Notes under the pieces: model-generated
What the model was told of the DNA's origin: nothing
Database searches by the model: none
Seen by the model: only the letters and a program-made list of their open reading frames with translations
Shown: in pieces, positions 40,901-49,237 of the stretch
Layout: the number at the start of each line of letters is the position of its first letter
Numbering within the stretch: the stretch's first letter is position 1
Program-made: the position numbers and the translations under genes
Source of the DNA: an uncultured Sphingobacteriaceae bacterium
GTDB taxonomy: Bacteria > Bacteroidota > Bacteroidia > Sphingobacteriales > Sphingobacteriaceae
DNA: 64,000 bases
Assembly (NCBI GenBank): GCA_946887045.1
Contig: CAMPKC010000010.1
Coordinates: 1 to 64,000 of the forward strand
Reading direction: 5' to 3'

Positions 40901-42041
40901 AGAGTTAGATGCAAACGGCAGCGCTTCCATTATTCCAGCTCAGGTCGACAATGGTTCAATCAGCTATTCGGGAGCTTTAAGCTTAACCTTAGATCAAAGC
41001 ACTTTTGGCTGCTCTAACGTTGGAGCTTCGGTTACGGTAACGCTTACAGGTACAGACGCTAAGGGATATTCCAGCTCTGACACGGCACAGGTAACTGTAA
41101 CGGATCGTCTTAATCCGGTTCTTGCCGCTCCTGCATCTCAGCAGTTTTGTTATGCAGGCAGTACTTATACACTTCCTTCGCTGGTAGCTTCTGATAATTG
41201 CGGGGTGGGTTCGATTACTTATTCTATAAGCGGAGCAACACAAAGAAGTGGCTCTGGTGCTGATGCCAGCGGTGCATTCAATGTGGGTACATCAACCATC
41301 AACTGGACAGTTACGGATGTTCACGGAAATACAGCTACTGCGGCAACCACAGTTTCTGTTAATTCTGTATTAACTTCTGTAATACCAGATGTTTACGCCC
41401 TTAATTCTTACACCGATGAGAAGAATACCATTTACTTAGGTTATGGACCAACTTCATTAAGTGTAAGTGCAACAGCAAATGGTGGAACAGCACCTTATTC
41501 CTACCAGTGGAATACCGGTGCTGCTATGCAATCTATCGATGTGTATGAGGCAGGTACTTATACGGTAATCATTACAGATGCCAAAGGTTGTCAGACTAAC
41601 TCATCCATTGTTATCAATGTTCTTGACGTAAGATGTGGTAATAATAATGACAAGGTGATGGTTTGTCATAATGGTACCGCGATCTGCGTTGCTTCTTCAG
41701 CGGTACAAGCACATTTAGACCATGGTGATAAACTGGGAGCTTGTAATTCTGAAATCAGTGCTACTACACAATCAGCCAAGGCATTGCAGATAGAGCAGCC
41801 TGCAACTTACAGTGTAACTCTTTATCCAAATCCTGTATCAGATAACCTGAATATCAAAGTAAGCAAATTAGAGGCAGGTGCTACAGTGAGAGTCTTTAAT
41901 TTAGCCGGACTGGAAGTGATTTCCCAAAGCTTAGCTAAAACACTTCAAACTGTTTCAGTTGCTGGTTTGCCACAAGGTATTTATGTGGTACAGATTAAAA
42001 ATGGTGCTGAAATCAAGGTACAGAAAATAATAAAGGAATAA
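34965..42041 (+). CDS. Giant multidomain alginate-lyase-superfamily protein secreted by type IX system (copy 2)
   Basis: 2358 residues. The first ~1320 residues follow copy 1: signal peptide, alginate-lyase-type domain (~50-335), DUF1349-like, fibronectin III, ricin trefoil, helical segment, fibronectin III, LamG (~1120-1335). Copy 2 then adds a bacterial Ig-like domain (~1340), a putative Ig domain (~1427, FTATGLPAGLSLDAGRGVIS), fibronectin III (~1498), a second LamG (~1583-1795), two more Ig-like domains (~1803 and ~1887), HYR-like domains (~1972-2135), a SprB/PKD-like repeat (~2158), a Cys-containing motif (RCGNNNDKVMVCHNGTAICV, ~2222) and a type IX sorting domain (YPNPVSDNLNIKVS, ~2281-2358). 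Blocks of DNA are identical to copy 1, for example around 35701-35773 versus 30078-30150. Likely a cell-surface lyase with long reach. Confidence 0.88.
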   Translation: MKKNYLFILLALMFCVCLSVRSQTFVHPGIPHSSSDLSILKAHVQAGDYPWKQAYDILAADGKSQLTYMPNPFASVSRNPNVNLWPWRNDMVAAFFQAMMWYFTGNELHAKKSRDILMAWATTQTEFGGIESNLDLGDYAYAYGGAASILRGTWSGWTAENTAAVKNLFNNVYWPRTGCAGYALGPANKGTLSIAGGAAIAAFSDDPAKMAHIVHLMRYIGSTGIKNTLPSGEHGESGRDQGHSHGMWSGMAFTAEVFWKQGIDLYSELDNRLLALGEYFAKTNEGEAVGFIPFGTTDWHYFNAAPCCWDGGRWGLTLLHSAYNVRKKLSTPYISKRLSNIPGRFDPVYTWFYKSEDNSTATIPAQTQIVPDPGKVGTGGLTSLDIGAASPAGSSSYNNNVWTVRGSGTEILTHSADGLHFVYKEVTGNCSIIAKVETVGGTALNTRAGVMIRSDLTSSSAQRAWIAIKSGKRAEAFMHGWTEVRGGSNWEKTERPIPQDSYWVKIERIGDVIDMYYSLDGTSWAAETQGRFEGFTGKAYIGLAVCSNANGVLNTSTFSNVSVTGGQGGMVVAPEAPHSVYAYAGNNQIQLRWLSSFGADSYTLKRASSENGPYTTIASGLSGNSFLDEGVSNGQTYYYKVCAVNAAGTSPDSPSDSDMPEAPPVPQILGSNGFDGVYRIIATHSNKAVEVKNGSTAEGALLGQRTYANLSSQHWIINPLSGTDYKIINLLSGKAMDVVGNAVTNGALIEQRTYSATDSSQIWSIKDRENGTFNIVGKQAGKALEVPGSNASDGISMNLNRWLDGKNQIYRIEPVSASEMSAAYLKKLAEAIKLRDTTETTETNVPGKFPVAANAQLNDSITYVQSLYNAQSTVIQVSGYVTILDNAIKWYLASKYYQLNTLADGYYYIKTSTSDSLWTRNETNTPLFEGVSSDPLLQIWDIRKQSNGRYKISCLSAPSAFSNYINEAAVFGRSVTPFSLVWNSMNFYFDGTSYAIQRAQSGGNGYWYPYGRNIYTVGGSDNDPVPYTFPFRFEPVGTLPVNLKAAGSDGKNILDWDPIPNITYIVKRSTAEGGPFTTLDTISTTKYIDSVGVSNGNTYYYHVVSPDSLASSPVVAASPNVGQVTYLRFDETSGARAIDSWGAKHGTLAASAKRDAGKYGSSLKLDGSGNAYATLPTGIVSTLNDFTISTWVKMDGLGSWMRVFDFGTGGTQYMFLTVQAGTSTVNGVTSPIVRYAIKNGGGEQTVSFNYPLQLNSWTYFAVTQSGNTASLYINGALVSSNTGVSIKPSHLTPAGTTTGTNLNYLGKSQFNDPLFKGAIDDFKIYSRALSTSEIASAFSSQSITMNAIASKLMGDEDFDPAATVSSGLPVAYTSSNPSVATIVDGKVRILTVGTTIITASQAGNDVYWPATPQSKQLSVAITNNTQPIAVLGRPFTYTITSKALSDFTATGLPAGLSLDAGRGVISGTPTEYGTFPVVIGALNDSIPGTQTITLTVQNNVVSNVIVAAGDAKNIVEWDGIQNFTFNVKRSTTSGGPYTTIANVSTSKFTDTNISNGATYYYVVAAVDSVGETSISTEVVAKPNIGQLTYLKFDEASGTRAIDSWGATHGTLAPTAARAAGKTGTSLKLAGTATSYATLPVGIVKTLSDFTVSTWVKMDALANWMRVFDFGNSTTQYMFLSVQAGTTTVNGVTSSTVRYAIKNGGTELNVSSPYAFPLNTWVHLAVTQSGNTASLYINGTLVSTNTGLNIKPSQLTPAGTATGTALNYLGKAQFNDPLLKGSIDEFKIYSRALSASEIAEGVKTSQVITFNALAPKIIGDADFDPSATASSNLPVVYTSSDSTVAAIVSGKVHIIGAGTTTITASQAGNADYSKADDVSQLLTVNKKEQSISFAAIAEKTTRDSDFDLVAVASSGLAISYTSSNESVATIMNGKVHLVGGGTTVITASQEGNESYNAATSVSQELNVFAPPAVLTKNIEVELDANGSASIIPAQVDNGSISYSGALSLTLDQSTFGCSNVGASVTVTLTGTDAKGYSSSDTAQVTVTDRLNPVLAAPASQQFCYAGSTYTLPSLVASDNCGVGSITYSISGATQRSGSGADASGAFNVGTSTINWTVTDVHGNTATAATTVSVNSVLTSVIPDVYALNSYTDEKNTIYLGYGPTSLSVSATANGGTAPYSYQWNTGAAMQSIDVYEAGTYTVIITDAKGCQTNSSIVINVLDVRCGNNNDKVMVCHNGTAICVASSAVQAHLDHGDKLGACNSEISATTQSAKALQIEQPATYSVTLYPNPVSDNLNIKVSKLEAGATVRVFNLAGLEVISQSLAKTLQTVSVAGLPQGIYVVQIKNGAEIKVQKIIKE

Positions 42042-42060
42042 TTTTTAGTTTTTAATAGTA

Positions 42061-42103
42061 ACACAGGGGTGTTCCGCGCAAACGGGATGCCCCTGTGCTT
42101 TTT
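42061..42103 (+). terminator. Terminator after the second giant lyase
   Basis: ACACAGGGG pairs with CCCCTGTG around a smaller inner stem and is followed by CTTTTT. Strong intrinsic terminator ending the lyase transcript before promoter P4. Confidence 0.8.
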
Positions 42104-42308
42104 ATCTGGGCTCCACCCCTAAGCATTAACCAATAATTAAATTATAAATTGAAAAAAATCTTATTTTCAGTTTGTGCAAGGAAAAAGAGGCCTTATGTAA
42201 TCTGTTATTTCGAAAATGCAATACGGTGGCTATAGTCACCGCATTTATTATAGACCCCCCTGAGGATTTTATGGCCTTTAGGGATACCAAATTATTTATG
42301 ACTTCAAA

Positions 42309-42340
42309 TTTGCTAAAACGATTTAGCTTGAATATATTTG
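42309..42340 (+). promoter_or_regulatory. Promoter P4 with embedded class A operator
   Basis: TTTG at 42309-42312, 20-base spacer, TATATTTG at 42333-42340. Operator GCTAAAACGATTTAGC at 42312-42327. The start codon of the GH43 gene is 75 bases after the -7 box, so this promoter heads the GH43-GH97 operon. Confidence 0.88.
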
Positions 42341-42415
42341 AAGGAAATTCTTAATGCAAATCTAAATGAGTGAGATAATGCATTAAATAAACAGCTGATA
42401 TAAACCCACACTTAT

Positions 42416-43453
42416 ATGAATAATTTAAAGTTAGTATTTGTACTTGCAGCAATGGTGGTATCCTCTATATCGTCCTTTGCTCAGAAGAGTTTTCAAGAAA
42501 TTAAACCTACCGAACTCTGGCCGGACGACAAAAACGAGCATATTCAGGCCCACGGCGGAGGAATTATAAAACGAGGTAAGGTTTACTACTGGTTTGGCGA
42601 AGATAGAAGAAAGAACAACGAAATTAATACCAGATACGTGGGATGTTACTCATCAAAGGATTTAGTTAACTGGAAATTTCGCGGCCAGGTTTTTAAAGCT
42701 TCCACTTTGGAGGGTATCAAAGAAGGTACATTGATTATTGAGCGGCCCAAAGTATTTTATAATGAGAAAACGAAAAAGTATGTAATGTATATGCACCTTG
42801 ATAGTGCGAAGTACAGGTTTGCAAGTGTAGGAGTGGCTGTATCAGACAAAGTTGATGGCGAATATAAGTTTGTAAAGAGTTTTCGGCCGTTGGGGTTGGA
42901 AAGCCGGGATATCGGACAATTCATCGATGATGATGGAACTGCTTACCTGATATTTGAAAGCAGGCCGTCAAAAGGATTTTACATTGCGAAGTTGACTGAT
43001 GACTATATGGATGTGGAAAAGAAGCCGATCTTTATTGAGGCACCGCTCGAAGGTGGAGCCATTGTTCACTACAATGGTTTGTACTATGCCATTGGCTCAG
43101 CGTTAACTGGCTGGCGCCCCAATCCTAATATGTATGCAACCGCCACATCGCTCTCTGGTCCCTGGTCGGAATTTAAGCATATAGCCCCACCTGAAACGGA
43201 TACTTACAAATCCCAGTCCACTATGATGATTAAAGTTACAGGAACAAAAGGGACTACGGTAATATTTATGGGAGATCAATGGAAGCCAAAGACCCAGTGG
43301 GATTCCCGCTATATATGGATGCCACTGGAGATTGGTAATGGTAATCTTTGGTTACCGAAGCCACGTCCCTGGATGCTGAATGTGAAAACCGGTGAATGGA
43401 AATATTCTGAAACTAACAAAGGTGATGGGAAGTATTCCGAAGCAAAAAAATAG
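42416..43453 (+). CDS. GH43-family enzyme resembling exo-beta-1,3-galactanases
   Basis: 345 residues with a signal peptide (1-22, ...SSFAQ). The N-terminal motif IQAHGGGIIKRGKVYYWFGE is characteristic of the GH43 subfamily that contains exo-beta-1,3-galactanases acting on type II arabinogalactan. Further propeller motifs are YVGCYSSKDLVNWKFRG, IERPKVFYNEKTKKYVMYM, DIGQFIDDDGTAYLIFES and EAPLEGGAIVHYNGLYYAIG (Glu near the expected acid position). It is a single catalytic domain. It heads an operon with GH97 genes (16 bases to the next). Subfamily and specificity are inferred from motifs only. Confidence 0.82.
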   Translation: MNNLKLVFVLAAMVVSSISSFAQKSFQEIKPTELWPDDKNEHIQAHGGGIIKRGKVYYWFGEDRRKNNEINTRYVGCYSSKDLVNWKFRGQVFKASTLEGIKEGTLIIERPKVFYNEKTKKYVMYMHLDSAKYRFASVGVAVSDKVDGEYKFVKSFRPLGLESRDIGQFIDDDGTAYLIFESRPSKGFYIAKLTDDYMDVEKKPIFIEAPLEGGAIVHYNGLYYAIGSALTGWRPNPNMYATATSLSGPWSEFKHIAPPETDTYKSQSTMMIKVTGTKGTTVIFMGDQWKPKTQWDSRYIWMPLEIGNGNLWLPKPRPWMLNVKTGEWKYSETNKGDGKYSEAKK

Positions 43454-43469
43454 AAACACCTCAATTTGG

Positions 43470-45368
43470 ATGAAAGCTTGTAAAATATTACTCAACCTAC
43501 TACTTTGTCTATCGCTGCCAGCTATGTCGCAGGATATCGTAAAAGGGACTGAGACAGCCCTGCAATCTCCTGATAAAAAGCTTGTAGTTAAATTTTATCA
43601 GAAAGTGTTTGGCGCTGGTAAACGAAAAATGTATTACCAGGTAAGCTATAACCATAAGTCGGTGATAAACGAGTCGGAACTTGATCTGCAGCTCGATAAC
43701 AATCTGTCTGAGCGGGCAATGGCCCTTCCGGTCGATAAGCATGAGAAATGGTTTGAAAATTTGTCTGTAAAAAAGCTTACCAGTGCCTCGAAGGATACAA
43801 CCTGGAAGCCCGTAGTAGGGGAGCGGGCACAGATTCGCGATCATTATAATTCGCTGACGGTAGAAACCGTAAAGGATGATAATCCTATCTATCTGGTTAA
43901 TATCGAGATCAGGGCTTACAATGAGGGAGTCGGGATTCGCTACTTCTTTCCCGAAAATCCCAAAGGAACTTATTACCGGATTATGTCAGAGAATACCGAA
44001 TTTTCTCTCCCTGAAGGCACTAAAGCCTGGCATGCGTCCTGGGGGCAAGCTCCATACAAGCTGCTGCCATTAAAAGACTGGCAGGACGAAAGCGAGCGGC
44101 CACTTACGCTCAAATTGTCAAACGGGCTTTATGCCTGCCTTGCAGAGGCACAAATGGTCGATTATGCCCGCACGAAATTTAAACTAAGTGTGTCAAAGCC
44201 TAATACTGTGCTTACATCTATGTATGCACCTGCCGATTTAATATCTCCTTTTGCTACGCCATGGAGGGTTATTATGGTAGCCGAAAGTGCAGGCGGCCTG
44301 ATTGAAAACAACCACCTCATACTCAGCTTAAATGAAGCTTGCAAGATTGCCGACCCAAGTTGGATAAAGCCGGGTAAAATAATGCGGGTAGCTAAATTAA
44401 CTACTTCAGACGCTAAGGCCAACATCGATTTTGCAGTACAGCACAATCTCCAGTATATCCTGTTCGATTGTTGCTGGTATGGCCATCATTATTCCTTTGA
44501 TAGCGATGCAACAAAAGTGGCTATACAGAACTTTGATTTACCTGCTATTATTCAATATGCAAAAGAAAAGGGCATTGGTGTATGGTTATATGTAAATCAG
44601 CAGGGCTTGCTTGCTCAGTCAGATTCGCTTTTTAAGGTTTATAACAGTTGGGGTGTTAAAGGCGTAAAATTTGGCTTTGTACAGTCAGGGTCACATCGTT
44701 GGACCACCTGGATCGAAAAAGCAATCCAACAAGCTGCAGATGCAAAGATCATGGTGAATGTTCACGACGACTGGAGGCCAACCGGCGAGCAGCGTACCTG
44801 GCCAAACCTCATGACTGCCGAGGGTATCCGTGGAAATGAAGAGATGCCCGATGCTACGCATAATACGGTTCTTCCTTTTACGCGCTATCTTGCAGGTGCG
44901 GCTGATTACACTATTTGCTATTACAATAGTCGGATTAAAACAACACATGCTCACCAACTGGCGATGGCTGCTGTTTATTACAGCCCAATTCAAACCCTAT
45001 TCTGGTATGATAAGCCGGAGTTTTCCAATAATGAACCTGAACTGGAGTTTTGGGATAGAATACCAGCAAGCTGGGACGAAACAAAGGTACTGCAAGGAGA
45101 ACCGGGACAATTTATTACCACCGCCCGAAGAAAAGGAAATGAATGGTTTTTGGGCTCTTTAACAAATACCGAGTCCAGAACTTTGAAGGTTAGATTAAGT
45201 TTTTTACCTGCGGGTAAGAAATATCTGGCAACTATATATTATGATGATAAGACAGCACCGACCAGGACCAAAGTTGGGATAAAACGGATACAGGTAAATT
45301 CATCTACGGTGTTGGAGGCTAATCTTGAGGCTTCAGGTGGGCAGGCAATCTGGATAAAGCCCCTGTAG
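43470..45368 (+). CDS. GH97 glycoside hydrolase, nucleophile position Gly (1 of 4)
   Basis: 632 residues from the ATG at 43470; this gives a clean signal (MKACKILLNLLLCLSLPAMS), while an earlier frame start overlaps the GH43 gene. The GH97 N-terminal beta-sandwich covers ~25-280 (LQSPDKKLVVKFYQKVFG, EIRAYNEGVGIRYFFPE) and the barrel ~290-550. In retaining GH97 alpha-galactosidases the barrel carries a nucleophile Asp in a KVDF motif; here the position is Gly402 (GVKFGFV). NVHDDWRPTGEQRTWPNLM and TAEGIRGNE match the catalytic-base region of inverting members, with Asp at HDD where SusB-type enzymes have Glu. An inverting mechanism or changed specificity is likely. Periplasmic. Confidence 0.88.
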   Translation: MKACKILLNLLLCLSLPAMSQDIVKGTETALQSPDKKLVVKFYQKVFGAGKRKMYYQVSYNHKSVINESELDLQLDNNLSERAMALPVDKHEKWFENLSVKKLTSASKDTTWKPVVGERAQIRDHYNSLTVETVKDDNPIYLVNIEIRAYNEGVGIRYFFPENPKGTYYRIMSENTEFSLPEGTKAWHASWGQAPYKLLPLKDWQDESERPLTLKLSNGLYACLAEAQMVDYARTKFKLSVSKPNTVLTSMYAPADLISPFATPWRVIMVAESAGGLIENNHLILSLNEACKIADPSWIKPGKIMRVAKLTTSDAKANIDFAVQHNLQYILFDCCWYGHHYSFDSDATKVAIQNFDLPAIIQYAKEKGIGVWLYVNQQGLLAQSDSLFKVYNSWGVKGVKFGFVQSGSHRWTTWIEKAIQQAADAKIMVNVHDDWRPTGEQRTWPNLMTAEGIRGNEEMPDATHNTVLPFTRYLAGAADYTICYYNSRIKTTHAHQLAMAAVYYSPIQTLFWYDKPEFSNNEPELEFWDRIPASWDETKVLQGEPGQFITTARRKGNEWFLGSLTNTESRTLKVRLSFLPAGKKYLATIYYDDKTAPTRTKVGIKRIQVNSSTVLEANLEASGGQAIWIKPL

Positions 45369-45432
45369 AGAGGCTTTGAACTTCAAATATTATTAAGAAC
45401 CGTACATATAAAACAACAACACACTTAAACAT

Positions 45433-47250
45433 ATGAAAATAAAGTTTCTGGTTATGATATTCCTTCTGCTCAATTTGAGGCAGAGGGTTCTGTCGCAGGA
45501 GCAACAGGTTCGCTCACCTGATGGTAAAACGTATATGCACATCTTTACTAAAGATGGAGAGCTTAGCTATAGTATAAGTTTTAACCGCAAAGAAATTATC
45601 AGTCCTTCCCTTCTGGGGCTTGAAGTAAATGGGTACAATAGCGGAACGAACGTAAATGTGAAGTCGGCAGATAAGAACTTCCATTCTGAAAGGATATCCT
45701 GGCCCATCGGGGAGAATTCCATTATTGACAACACCTATAATGAGCTTATTCTAGGGTGTGAATCTGGGCCATATACTTACAACCTGAAGGTTCGGGTATT
45801 TAACGGAAGCGTGGCTTTTAAGTATGTTTTTCCGACGCAAAACGGGCTGGAAAAAGCTACGATCAACAAAGAAAACACTGCTTTTACAATCAGTGATCCT
45901 GCTCTTATCTATCAATATCATCATGAATCGGTGTTTACGCCAACGAAAGTCGATACCTTAAACAAAACCTGCGATTTTCCGGCGACACTCAAAAGTCCCA
46001 ACTTCTACCTGAGTATAGGCGAAGCTGATAACCGGAATTATACTAAAGCAGAGCTAGCAAAAGGTTCAGGCAGTAATTCTCTTTCAGTAGCGTTCGTGCG
46101 TGACAAAGAAGTGACGTTTGATACAGGATTTGAAACACCCTGGCGAACGGTGAGTATTTCGAAGACGGCCATCGGACTTCATCAATTTAGCGAACTGTTT
46201 TTGAAGCTGACTCCACCCTCTCCTAATACAGATCTCAGTAAGATCGTTCCCGGTAAGCTTATTCGTGCGCAATTAAATACGCAAAGTGGCTTAGATTGTA
46301 TAGATCTTGCAAAGAAGATGAATTTTAAATATATCATGTTTGATGGCAGTTGGTATGGGCCAGACCGGGCGGTAAGCTCGGATCCTACAGTTCCCATTCC
46401 AGCTATTGACATGCCTAAAGTTTTGGAATACGCCAGGCAGAACGATATTAAATTGATTCTTTATCTTGATTATGTGGGCCTTCGCCTTTATCTGGATAAA
46501 GCACTGCCGGTATATAAGCAGTGGGGAGTTGCCGGCCTGAAGTTTGGATTTGTTGACGGTTTTTCTCAAAAGGGATTAACCTGGCTGGATAACGCAATAA
46601 AAAAGGTAAACGACAACGGTTTTCTTTTGAATATTCATGATAATTACAAGCCTACAGGATTAAGCCGGGCTTATCCTTATTTGTTGACTCAGGAAGGTAT
46701 TAGAGGGGACGAAAATAGCCCCGATGCATTTCATACCACCACCTTACCATACACACGTTTTCTTGCAGGCGCTGCCGATTTTACATTTTGTTTTCCTAAT
46801 CCAGCCAACAGCTACAGTAAAAACATCAAGGTAAGTAAAGCTCAGCAATTAGCACTTACGGTCGTTTATTTTAGTCCGCTTCAGGCTATTTTCTGGTATG
46901 GTAGGCCAAAGGACTACACCAACTTTGACGAAATAGAATTCTTTAAGTATGTTCCAACGGTTTGGGATGAGACACGATACTTAGCCGGGGAAATAGGAGA
47001 AAATATAAGCGTGGCCAGAAGAAAAGGTACAACCTGGTTTATTGGTAACGCAGCAGGGCTAAATGCTTGGAAAACGGATTTAAAACTTGATTTTCTGGAT
47101 AAGGGAAAGAGCTATAAGGCAACATTTTACGAAGATGGAAGTAGTGGCCAAATTGTTAAACGCGTTTCCCGGTTAAAAAGAGGCTATAAGTTAATGATTG
47201 ATTTGAAAACGAAAGGCGGCCAGGCAATTATGATTGAACGGGAGGAATAG
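45433..47250 (+). CDS. GH97 glycoside hydrolase, nucleophile position Gly (2 of 4)
   Basis: 605 residues, signal peptide 1-22 (...RQRVLSQ). The domain order is as in the preceding GH97. The retaining-nucleophile position is Gly372 (GLKFGFVDG). The base region reads LLNIHDNYKPTGLSRAYPYL and TQEGIRGDEN. It is closest in motifs to the first GH97 of the operon and probably arose by tandem duplication, with 64 bases between the genes. Substrate unknown; terminal alpha-linked galactose, glucose or beta-L-arabinopyranose are known for the family. Confidence 0.88.
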   Translation: MKIKFLVMIFLLLNLRQRVLSQEQQVRSPDGKTYMHIFTKDGELSYSISFNRKEIISPSLLGLEVNGYNSGTNVNVKSADKNFHSERISWPIGENSIIDNTYNELILGCESGPYTYNLKVRVFNGSVAFKYVFPTQNGLEKATINKENTAFTISDPALIYQYHHESVFTPTKVDTLNKTCDFPATLKSPNFYLSIGEADNRNYTKAELAKGSGSNSLSVAFVRDKEVTFDTGFETPWRTVSISKTAIGLHQFSELFLKLTPPSPNTDLSKIVPGKLIRAQLNTQSGLDCIDLAKKMNFKYIMFDGSWYGPDRAVSSDPTVPIPAIDMPKVLEYARQNDIKLILYLDYVGLRLYLDKALPVYKQWGVAGLKFGFVDGFSQKGLTWLDNAIKKVNDNGFLLNIHDNYKPTGLSRAYPYLLTQEGIRGDENSPDAFHTTTLPYTRFLAGAADFTFCFPNPANSYSKNIKVSKAQQLALTVVYFSPLQAIFWYGRPKDYTNFDEIEFFKYVPTVWDETRYLAGEIGENISVARRKGTTWFIGNAAGLNAWKTDLKLDFLDKGKSYKATFYEDGSSGQIVKRVSRLKRGYKLMIDLKTKGGQAIMIEREE

Positions 47251-47320
47251 GCTAATTGAATTAATTTTTCAGCAGGAGAGGTATATTAATTGAAATTTAA
47301 ACACGTATTCTTTTAAAAAA

Positions 47321-49237
47321 ATGAAATTTTTTACTCTATGTTTAGTTCTCAGTCTTTTTTCTGCGGTATATGCCCAGAATCCGCAGAAGATATACCCGTT
47401 GTATTCTCCGGACAGAAAGTTGAAAATCGCGGTAGAGAAACAGCCTGATGGCAGTTATTGGTATAGCTTTTCTGCTAACAAAAAATTATTAATAGGCAAA
47501 TCACCAATCGGGTTTGAGACCGAAAAAAGTGGTAAAATCCCTTCCAGAGGATGGAAAGTTACAGCCCAGGATCGAAAAACAGTCAATTCTGTTTGGAAAC
47601 CCGTTTGGGGTAAGCGGCAAATAGTTTCTGATCGTTATAATGAATTGACACTAAAACTGTCTTCCGCCGAAAATAACTCAGAAAAAATGAACGTGGTGTT
47701 ACGGGCCTACAATGACGGCGTGGCATTCCGATACCTTATCCCACAAGCAAGTACCGCCGAACAGGAGGTTCTTTCAGAGCTTACCGGGTTTAATTTTGCT
47801 GGTGATTTTACGGCCTGGTATTATAATGGTGAAAAACATAATATCGGACCGGAATTGCTATCTGAGGCTGATGGCGACCGAATGCCGGTAATGACCATTA
47901 AAGCTGGTGATGCCTCCTATATGGCTATCCACGAGGCCTGTTTAGATGAAGGCCAACCCCTAAAACTACGATCTACAAAAGGAGAATTTTCGTTTTCTGT
48001 CACTTCGAAATCACGGCGGCTTCATCCTGGTTACCACTCTGCCTGGAGAGTTATCTTTTTTGGAGACACACCAGGCAAACTGGTTGATTCGCACTTATTG
48101 GAGTTGCTAAATCCTGCTCCTGAAATAGATTTTTCCTGGGTAAAGCCCGGTGTTGCGCTTTGGGATTGGAGGATAGATGGTGCAGTTTGGGATGACTTTC
48201 ATTATGAGATGAACTATGCTTCCTGGGTTAAGATGATCGATTTTGCTGCTAAACAAGGCTTTCCCCACCTTGTACTGGATGCCAACTGGTATGGACCGGA
48301 ATTTTCGAAAGACTCGGATCCTTTAAAAGGCGATAAAGCAAAGGATGTGCAAAATATTATTCGGTACGGGAAAGCAAAAGGTGTAGGTGTATGGCTCTAT
48401 CTGAATGATGTTGGTGGAAAGCGATTTCCTATAGAAAAAACACTCCAGCAATATGGTCTATGGGGGGCTGCCGGTGTGAAGTACGGCTTTATGGCAGGTA
48501 GTCCTGAAGAAAAAAATATCCGCACAAAAATGCTCACCGAACTAAGTGCGAAGAATAAATTGCTGATTGATTTTCACGATGGTCCGGTTCACCCTTACGG
48601 CCAGATGCGTACCTGGCCCAATGCCCTCACCCGGGAATATTGCAAAGCACAGCTGGATGGAAAGGATGTCTTTTATCCCAAAACGTTTGTAACCTCAGCC
48701 TTTGTAAATATGATTGCAGGGCCAGTTGATATGAATAATGGGATGTTCGATCTCCGCCAGGGAAAAACCACACGAAAAGATAACAATATGGAAGTTCCGT
48801 CCACGGTTGTTTCAGAGGCTGCCCGCACCCTCATCACTTTTTCCGGAGCAACCATTATTCCGGATATTCCCGAGTATTATCAGAAATATCCCGAATTGCT
48901 CGGTTTTCTATCAGCGCAGAAAATGCCCTGGAAGGAAAGTAAAACTTTAGCGGGCGAAATTGGAGAATATATCGTAACCATGCGGCAAGCTTCAGATGGA
49001 GTGTACCTGGTAGGCGCCGCTACAAACGAAAAGGAACGCTTACTTCAGATTCCAATGTCGTTTTTACCTCAGGGTACTTTTGTAGCCGAGGTCATAGAAG
49101 ACGGGGACACTGCTCATTATTTGACAAACAGGGAGACTTACAAGGTAATGAAGAAAAATATTACAAGAAAAGATACTCTAAATGTTAGGCTGGCTGCAGG
49201 TGGAGGTTCTTGCATTAAGCTTGTGATGAAGAAGTAA
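47321..49237 (+). CDS. GH97 glycoside hydrolase, divergent base region (3 of 4)
   Basis: 638 residues, signal peptide 1-18 (...AVYAQ). The beta-sandwich begins YPLYSPDRKLKIAVEKQPDG and the barrel includes LVLDANWYGPEF and GVWLYLNDVGGKRF. The nucleophile position is Gly389 (GVKYGFMAG). The base region is unlike the other three: LIDFHDGPVHPYGQMRTWPN and TREYCKAQLDGKDVFYPKTF, without the usual EGIRGNE-like segment. The overall fold is GH97 but the active site has changed, so either specificity or activity may differ. It is followed by a 560-base gap. Confidence 0.85.
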   Translation: MKFFTLCLVLSLFSAVYAQNPQKIYPLYSPDRKLKIAVEKQPDGSYWYSFSANKKLLIGKSPIGFETEKSGKIPSRGWKVTAQDRKTVNSVWKPVWGKRQIVSDRYNELTLKLSSAENNSEKMNVVLRAYNDGVAFRYLIPQASTAEQEVLSELTGFNFAGDFTAWYYNGEKHNIGPELLSEADGDRMPVMTIKAGDASYMAIHEACLDEGQPLKLRSTKGEFSFSVTSKSRRLHPGYHSAWRVIFFGDTPGKLVDSHLLELLNPAPEIDFSWVKPGVALWDWRIDGAVWDDFHYEMNYASWVKMIDFAAKQGFPHLVLDANWYGPEFSKDSDPLKGDKAKDVQNIIRYGKAKGVGVWLYLNDVGGKRFPIEKTLQQYGLWGAAGVKYGFMAGSPEEKNIRTKMLTELSAKNKLLIDFHDGPVHPYGQMRTWPNALTREYCKAQLDGKDVFYPKTFVTSAFVNMIAGPVDMNNGMFDLRQGKTTRKDNNMEVPSTVVSEAARTLITFSGATIIPDIPEYYQKYPELLGFLSAQKMPWKESKTLAGEIGEYIVTMRQASDGVYLVGAATNEKERLLQIPMSFLPQGTFVAEVIEDGDTAHYLTNRETYKVMKKNITRKDTLNVRLAAGGGSCIKLVMKK

